Part shown: piece after piece, positions 5,926 to 9,819 of the stretch
How positions within the stretch are numbered: the stretch's first letter is position 1
Layout: every line of letters begins with the position of its first letter
DNA from: Chloroflexota bacterium
Lineage (GTDB): Bacteria > Chloroflexota > Dehalococcoidia > Bin125
Direction: 5' to 3'
Assembly: GCA_027296805.1 (NCBI GenBank)
Contig: JAPUIR010000103.1
Location: 1-9,819 of the forward strand
DNA length: 9,819 bases
Program-made: the position numbers and the translations under genes
Notes under the pieces: generated by a model
Databases searched by the model: none
The model's input: only the letters and a program-made list of their open reading frames with translations
Told to the model about the DNA's origin: nothing

Positions 5926-6873
5926 TCAGGCCAAAATCGACCCCCGGGCCGGGCCAAACAGCACGCGTAGCCGCCCGTCGATCAGCTCGCAGGCCACATC
6001 GAACGCGCCGAACACGCTGGGATCCATCCCCTTCAGCGCGATCGCGACGTTCTCCTCCTCCAGCGACGAAAAGATGCCCACGAACGCCACCAGCCTCAGA
6101 TCGACGTCCAGCGCCGGGAACCGCTCCTGCACCTGACGCACACCGCGTCGCAGCCGGCGGCGCACGGCACGACCGTCGCTGGGCCACTCCTGTGGCGAGG
6201 CCGCCAAGACCATGGGCCCGGGCAAGTCCGGTACCCGCTGCACCACCCACGTGTCCTCAGCGTCGATCTCCGCGGTCTGGCCCACCGTGCGCAGCCCGTT
6301 GGCCACCAGCACGATCAGGTCGATCATCTGTGTGGTGGCCTCGGGGTCATCGGGCAGGCGGTGAATCGCGGCGGCGTCGAGCCGGTACTGCCCCAACACC
6401 TGATTCGTGAAGCGAGCCCAGTGTGGTTGCAGCCCGCCGATGGCGTTCAGATACGATCCCTCGTCCCCCACCCGACGCACCCCCAGCTTGACGGGGAATG
6501 CGACCTCTCCTCGCTGCCACGGCTCCAACGCGCCCACCGCCTCCGCGATCCGCCCCGTTAAATGGTCCCCGGCATCATCGCCCACCTCCGCCAGCGGTGG
6601 CGTCCACACGATGCAGGGCTCCACGCCGAACGCGGCCAGCCGCTCCTCCCATTGCGCCTTGTACCGCAGCGTCGCGGGGTCCGCGTTCGCGTCGTAGAGC
6701 GGGATCACCGCCAGCGCCGCGGATTGCCCGCCGACATCCAGTTCGACGATCGGAAGCCCCTCCTCAATCGACACGCTCGTGCCGATCGAGACGGGGCGGT
6801 CGTGCTCCTCACGCATCCACCGGGCCATGAGCGCCGCGCCACTCTGCGCGACCTGTTCCAACGGGCTCGCCAT
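5926..6873 (-). CDS. Unrecognised soluble protein downstream of the two-component genes
   Basis: A 315-residue protein I cannot assign. It has no signal peptide and no clear membrane helix, so it is probably cytoplasmic. Visible blocks are an N-terminal strand-rich part (PIVELDVGGQSAALAVIPLYD, about 39-59), then RYKAQWEERLAAFGVEPCIVWTPP (68-91), a central aromatic segment PHWARFTNQVLGQYRLDAAAIHRLP (148-172), a hydrophobic helix MIDLIVLVANGL (182-193), and an Arg-rich helix RAVRRRLRRGVRQVQERFP (234-252) followed by alternating strands. The ATG has GAGG at 6886-6883, nine bases upstream. It follows the histidine kinase by 59 bp on the same strand, so it is probably co-transcribed and may act with, or be controlled by, the phosphorelay. 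Confidence 0.8.
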   Translation of the reverse strand: MASPLEQVAQSGAALMARWMREEHDRPVSIGTSVSIEEGLPIVELDVGGQSAALAVIPLYDANADPATLRYKAQWEERLAAFGVEPCIVWTPPLAEVGDDAGDHLTGRIAEAVGALEPWQRGEVAFPVKLGVRRVGDEGSYLNAIGGLQPHWARFTNQVLGQYRLDAAAIHRLPDDPEATTQMIDLIVLVANGLRTVGQTAEIDAEDTWVVQRVPDLPGPMVLAASPQEWPSDGRAVRRRLRRGVRQVQERFPALDVDLRLVAFVGIFSSLEEENVAIALKGMDPSVFGAFDVACELIDGRLRVLFGPARGSILA

Positions 6874-6932
6874 GTCGTCTTACCTCGCGGGCGTCAACGT
6901 ATCAATCCGCGCGGCCCGGCGCTGTCTGTCGG

Positions 6933-8360
6933 TTACCCGTCCGGCGCTTTCGCCTCGATCGGCAAGGTAATCACGAACTCCGTGCCCTCCGCGGGCGTGC
7001 TTCGCGCGTCGATCTCACCGCCGTGCGCGCGCACGATCTCCCGCGCGATCGCCAGCCCCAGCCCGGTCCCACGACGCTGCGCCGTGCTGGAGCCGCGGTA
7101 GAAGCGCTCGAAGAGGTGCGCCAACTCCTCCGGCGGGATCCCCTCGCCCGTATCCCCCACGACCAGCCGCACTGCTTGCCCGTCCGCGCTGATCGACCCG
7201 CTCAGGACGATCCCGCCCTCCGCCGTGTGTCGCACAGCGTTGTCAACCAGGTTGCCCAGCACCTGCACCAGTCGGTCGAAGTCCAGCCTGAGCGTCGGCA
7301 GGGCGTCGTCCGCCTCCACCCGCAGCGCGATCCCCTTCTCCTCGGCCCGCTGCGAGAAGACATCCGCCACGTGCGTCAGCAGCTCCCCAGGGTCCACCGG
7401 CTCACGCTGCAAGCGGAACTCGCCCGCCTCCATCCGCGACAGGTCCAGCAGATCCTCCACCAGCCGCAGCATGCGCAGCGCCTCGGTGTCGATCACCTCC
7501 ACCGAGTGGGCGCGCTGATCCGCATCCTGCACGGTGCCGTCCGTCAGCGCCTGGGTGAACCCCCGGATCGATGTCAGCGGCGTCCGCAGCTCATGGCTGA
7601 TGTCGGCCATGAAGTCCTGCAGCGTGCGTTCGTTCTCCTCCACCTGCGAAGTCATGCGGTTGAAGGCGCTCGCCAATTGCCGCGTCTCTCGCGGCCCCGA
7701 TTCCGGTACTCGCGTGTCATAACGGCCCCGTCCCACCTCTTGCGCGGCCAGGGTCAAGCGTCGCAGCGGGTTGTAAACCGACCGCGTGATCACCAGCCCC
7801 ACGACCAGTGCCGCCGCCAGGCCCGCCAACCCGCTGATCAACAGGCGGGGTACCAGATCGCTGACGATCTCGCCCGTGCTGTCATCGGGCAGTGCGACCG
7901 CGATGAACGCCGGTCGTCCGAAGCGATCCACCGGGACCAGCCGCGCCAGGAAGGGCAGAGTGACCCCCGCCGCGTTGACTTCGCCCGCGATCCATTGGTT
8001 GGGACGATTGCGGACCGCAGTGAGATCGATCGGAAGCTGAAGCTCGTCGAATTCGGCGGCCGGCGAGAGGTCCTGCACCACCGTCCCGTCCGCATCAAGC
8101 ACGAACAGCAGCGTCCCCGTCTCCTCGCTCTGGCGCTCCAGGTAGAGCGCAACCTCAGCCAGGCTGACCCTGCGCTGCGTGAACTGTTCCAGGCCGAACC
8201 GCACCTGATCCGCCTGCTGACGCAACGTATTGTCGACTAGCTCCTGGCGGTAGCCGCCCAGCAGCGAGAAGAACACGATCCCCGCCACCACGATCGTCAG
8301 CACGATCGCCAGGAAGAGACCGCTGTAGATCCGAAAGCCGAGGCTGCCGAAGTTCCCCAC
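6933..8360 (-). CDS. Membrane sensor histidine kinase
   Basis: A 475-residue sensor that autophosphorylates on His and passes the phosphate to the adjacent response regulator. Order of parts: membrane helix 1 (about 11-36), an extracytoplasmic sensor of about 135 residues, membrane helix 2 (about 171-192), a HAMP linker (about 192-245) with NPLRRLTLAAQEVGRGRYDTRVP, then the HisKA domain with phospho-acceptor His256 in ISHELRTPLTSI. The ATP-binding domain shows the N box LGNLVDNAVRH (368-378), G1 box GDTGEGI (402-408), F box LFERFYRG (416-423) and G2 GTGLGLAI (431-438). All catalytic boxes are intact. The GTG start gives a membrane helix at the expected distance; the ribosome-binding site is modest. 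It begins 44 bp after the regulator stop. The stimulus cannot be predicted; the layout is of the PhoR/ResE/BaeS kind. Confidence 0.95.
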   Translation of the reverse strand: MGNFGSLGFRIYSGLFLAIVLTIVVAGIVFFSLLGGYRQELVDNTLRQQADQVRFGLEQFTQRRVSLAEVALYLERQSEETGTLLFVLDADGTVVQDLSPAAEFDELQLPIDLTAVRNRPNQWIAGEVNAAGVTLPFLARLVPVDRFGRPAFIAVALPDDSTGEIVSDLVPRLLISGLAGLAAALVVGLVITRSVYNPLRRLTLAAQEVGRGRYDTRVPESGPRETRQLASAFNRMTSQVEENERTLQDFMADISHELRTPLTSIRGFTQALTDGTVQDADQRAHSVEVIDTEALRMLRLVEDLLDLSRMEAGEFRLQREPVDPGELLTHVADVFSQRAEEKGIALRVEADDALPTLRLDFDRLVQVLGNLVDNAVRHTAEGGIVLSGSISADGQAVRLVVGDTGEGIPPEELAHLFERFYRGSSTAQRRGTGLGLAIAREIVRAHGGEIDARSTPAEGTEFVITLPIEAKAPDG

Positions 8361-8404
8361 CGCCCGCCGCCCTCAGGGCAACTCGCGACGCTGCGTCCGC
8401 CGCC

Positions 8405-9085
8405 TCACGATGCCGTATCGACCAGCTTGTAGCCGACGCCCCGCACGGTCTGGATCTGCACCGCGCTGTCGCCCAGCTTGCGGCGCACCTGGTTCACATG
8501 CACATCGACCGTGCGCGTCTCGCCGAAGTAGTCGTAGCCCCAGACCTGCTCCAGTAACTGCTCCCGGCTCAGCACGATCCCCTCGTGCTCGGCCAGCGCC
8601 CGCAGCAGCTCGAACTCCTTGTTGCGCAGCGTCACGGATTCGCCGTCCACCACCACCTCGCGTCGCTGCCAATCGACGGTCAGCCCCCCCACGCTGACCG
8701 ATCCGCGCTCGCGCGTATTGCCCCCTTCCGCGCGACGCAGGATCGCCTTCACGCGCGCCGTCAGCTCACGCGGATTGAACGGCTTGCCCATGTAGTCGTC
8801 GGCACCCAACTCCAACCCCACAATGCGGTCGATGTCGTCCGACCGCGCCGTCAGCATCAGCACCGGCACATCCGACTCCCGGCGCAGCGCACGGCAGACG
8901 TCCAGCCCGTCCATTCGCGGCATCATCACGTCCAGCACCACCAGATCGGGCTTCTTCAACCGCGCCGCCTCCAAGCCCTCCTCGCCGTCCACTGCCGTGA
9001 TCACCGCAAAGCCCTCCTTCTGGAGGTACATCGTGGCCAGGTCGCGGATGTTCTCTTCGTCATCGACGACGAGGATCGTCTTCAC
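8405..9085 (-). CDS. OmpR/PhoB-family response regulator
   Basis: A DNA-binding response regulator, the cognate partner of the downstream kinase. Numbered from the GTG at 9085, the receiver domain starts KTILVVDDEE with acidic Asp8/Asp9, the phospho-acceptor Asp52 (VVLDVMMP), Thr79 (LTARS) and Lys101 (GKPF). A winged-helix effector follows from about residue 130, with LTVDWQRREVVVDGE..LRNKEFELLRAL and RTVDVHVNQVRRKLGD and the wing QTVRGVGYKL. Start: an ATG at 9097 would add four residues (MGAT) but has no Shine-Dalgarno. The GTG at 9085 has GGGAG five bases upstream and gives the usual family N-terminus, so it is preferred. It heads the minus-strand operon with the kinase and the unknown 315-aa gene. 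Expression is probably partly autoregulated, as in relatives, which is not visible here. Confidence 0.95.
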   Translation of the reverse strand: MKTILVVDDEENIRDLATMYLQKEGFAVITAVDGEEGLEAARLKKPDLVVLDVMMPRMDGLDVCRALRRESDVPVLMLTARSDDIDRIVGLELGADDYMGKPFNPRELTARVKAILRRAEGGNTRERGSVSVGGLTVDWQRREVVVDGESVTLRNKEFELLRALAEHEGIVLSREQLLEQVWGYDYFGETRTVDVHVNQVRRKLGDSAVQIQTVRGVGYKLVDTAS

Positions 9086-9135
9086 AGTCGCTCCCATCGG
9101 ACCGAACCAGGCTGTGCTCAGCCCCGCTGCCTCTC

Positions 9136-9141
9136 ATTGTA
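9136..9141 (-). promoter_or_regulatory. Candidate -10 box for the two-component operon
   Basis: TACAAT on the minus strand, one base from the sigma-70 consensus TATAAT, lies 38 bases before the ATG at 9097 and 50 before the GTG at 9085. The -35 region about 17-18 bases further upstream (GAATCG/TGAATC) is a poor match to TTGACA, so activator dependence is possible. The whole 183-bp gap upstream of the regulator holds no gene. Confidence 0.4.
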
Positions 9142-9280
9142 CGTCGCCATGACGCTCACGATTCAGACTCGCACCTCCGCTGGACGGACACGGTCCCCGC
9201 TGAGGAAGCGCAGCCACCATCAAGCATCGCTCCGGCAGGTGAGGGGGCCATCAGCGCAACGTACGAAGGTTGTAAACGGT

Positions 9281-9819
9281 CTAGTCGGTCGGCGGGACGG
9301 CGTCCAGGATCTCGACGACGCCTTTCGTCCCATCCACCCGCAGCCGCTGCCCATTCTTGATCGTGCGGGTCGCGTTGCGCACGTTGACGACGGCGGGGAT
9401 ACCGAATTCCCGCGCCACGATCGCCCCGTGCGAAAGCCGCCCCCCGATGTCGATCACCACTGCCGCGGCCAGCGGGAAGATCGGCGTCCAGCCGGGGTCG
9501 GTGAACTCCGCCACCAGCACCTGCCCCGCGGTAATGCGGTTGCCTTCCTCCGCGCTCGTCGCCACGTGCGCCAGCCCCTCGGCCACGCCCGGCGACGCCG
9601 CCACCCCCGTCATCCGCGACGGCGCCTCATCCGCGGGCTCCCCCTGCAGGACTTCCCCCGAGCCGCGTAGCGACTCGCCCAGCACCGGCGGCGGCGAGAG
9701 CTCGGCCCAGATCGCGTACTGCATCCGCCGCCGCTGCACACGGCTACGCATGCGGCCGGCCAACACGGCGTCGTCACGCTGCTCGATCACCTGTGTCAGT
9801 TCGGTCTCGAAGAGGAAGA
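9281..9819 (-). CDS. PEP-utilising enzyme, C-terminal swivelling phosphohistidine domain (5' end outside window)
   Basis: The frame stays open to the right edge (FLFETELTQVIEQRDDAVL), so the GTG at 9790 is internal. About 178 residues are visible. The key block is VVIDIGGRLSHGAIVAREFGIPAVVNV, the signature of the PEP-utilisers mobile domain, with the phospho-carrying His encoded at 9430-9428. The preceding SPGVAEGLAHV and following GQRLRVDGTKGVVEIL are also typical. In this arrangement, with an RRRMQYAIW linker before the domain, relatives include PEP synthase-like proteins and rifampicin phosphotransferase; the ATP-grasp half that would decide lies outside the window. The carried phosphate moves between the nucleotide-binding and substrate sites. 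It reads toward the two-component operon with a 183-bp gap, so it need not share its promoter. Confidence 0.9.
   Translation of the reverse strand, partial: FLFETELTQVIEQRDDAVLAGRMRSRVQRRRMQYAIWAELSPPPVLGESLRGSGEVLQGEPADEAPSRMTGVAASPGVAEGLAHVATSAEEGNRITAGQVLVAEFTDPGWTPIFPLAAAVVIDIGGRLSHGAIVAREFGIPAVVNVRNATRTIKNGQRLRVDGTKGVVEILDAVPPTD

Noticed and set aside
5307..5957. Upstream part of the long minus-strand open frame that ends at 5106
   Set aside because: It runs antisense through rpsU and the inverted repeats and looks like a shadow; only the last 66 residues look coding.
7023..8240. Long plus-strand open frame opposite the histidine kinase
   Set aside because: It is the antisense shadow of a kinase with all motifs intact; its Arg/Gln/His/Pro-rich composition is an artefact.

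Overview
The window is a GC-rich bacterial chromosome segment. The 67-residue Arg-rich ribosomal protein bS21 (absent from typical Actinobacteria), frequent GTG/TTG starts and a high GC third-position bias together suggest a high-GC Chloroflexota, possibly Thermomicrobia-like. That placement is inference; no rRNA or complete marker gene is present.

Left part (1-4434): the 3' end of ilvD (dihydroxy-acid dehydratase), an MFS exporter-type permease, a classical NAD-type SDR on the minus strand convergent with the permease, and an extended-SDR/epimerase-like gene divergent from it. Each of the three intergenic gaps here carries one copy of the same 18-bp dyad, CACGAT-N6-ATCGTG.

Middle (4435-5618): gene-poor. 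It holds a 45-nt 3' fragment of a tRNA-Arg(UCG), from the anticodon loop to CCA, followed by a terminator-like hairpin. This is what the distal attachment site of an element integrated in a tRNA gene looks like. A probable small Cys/Trp/His-rich protein lies on the minus strand. A tract dense in nested inverted repeats precedes rpsU, which uses a TTG start with a strong Shine-Dalgarno.

Right part (5823-9819): a minus-strand operon reads OmpR-type response regulator, membrane histidine kinase, then an unrecognised soluble 315-aa protein. Upstream of it is the 3' end of a gene whose product ends in a PEP-utilising swivelling phosphohistidine domain. A -10-like TACAAT sits just before the response regulator. 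The kinase and regulator form a complete phosphorelay, and the unknown third gene is its likely co-transcribed partner.

No complete CRISPR array, transposase or integrase is visible.
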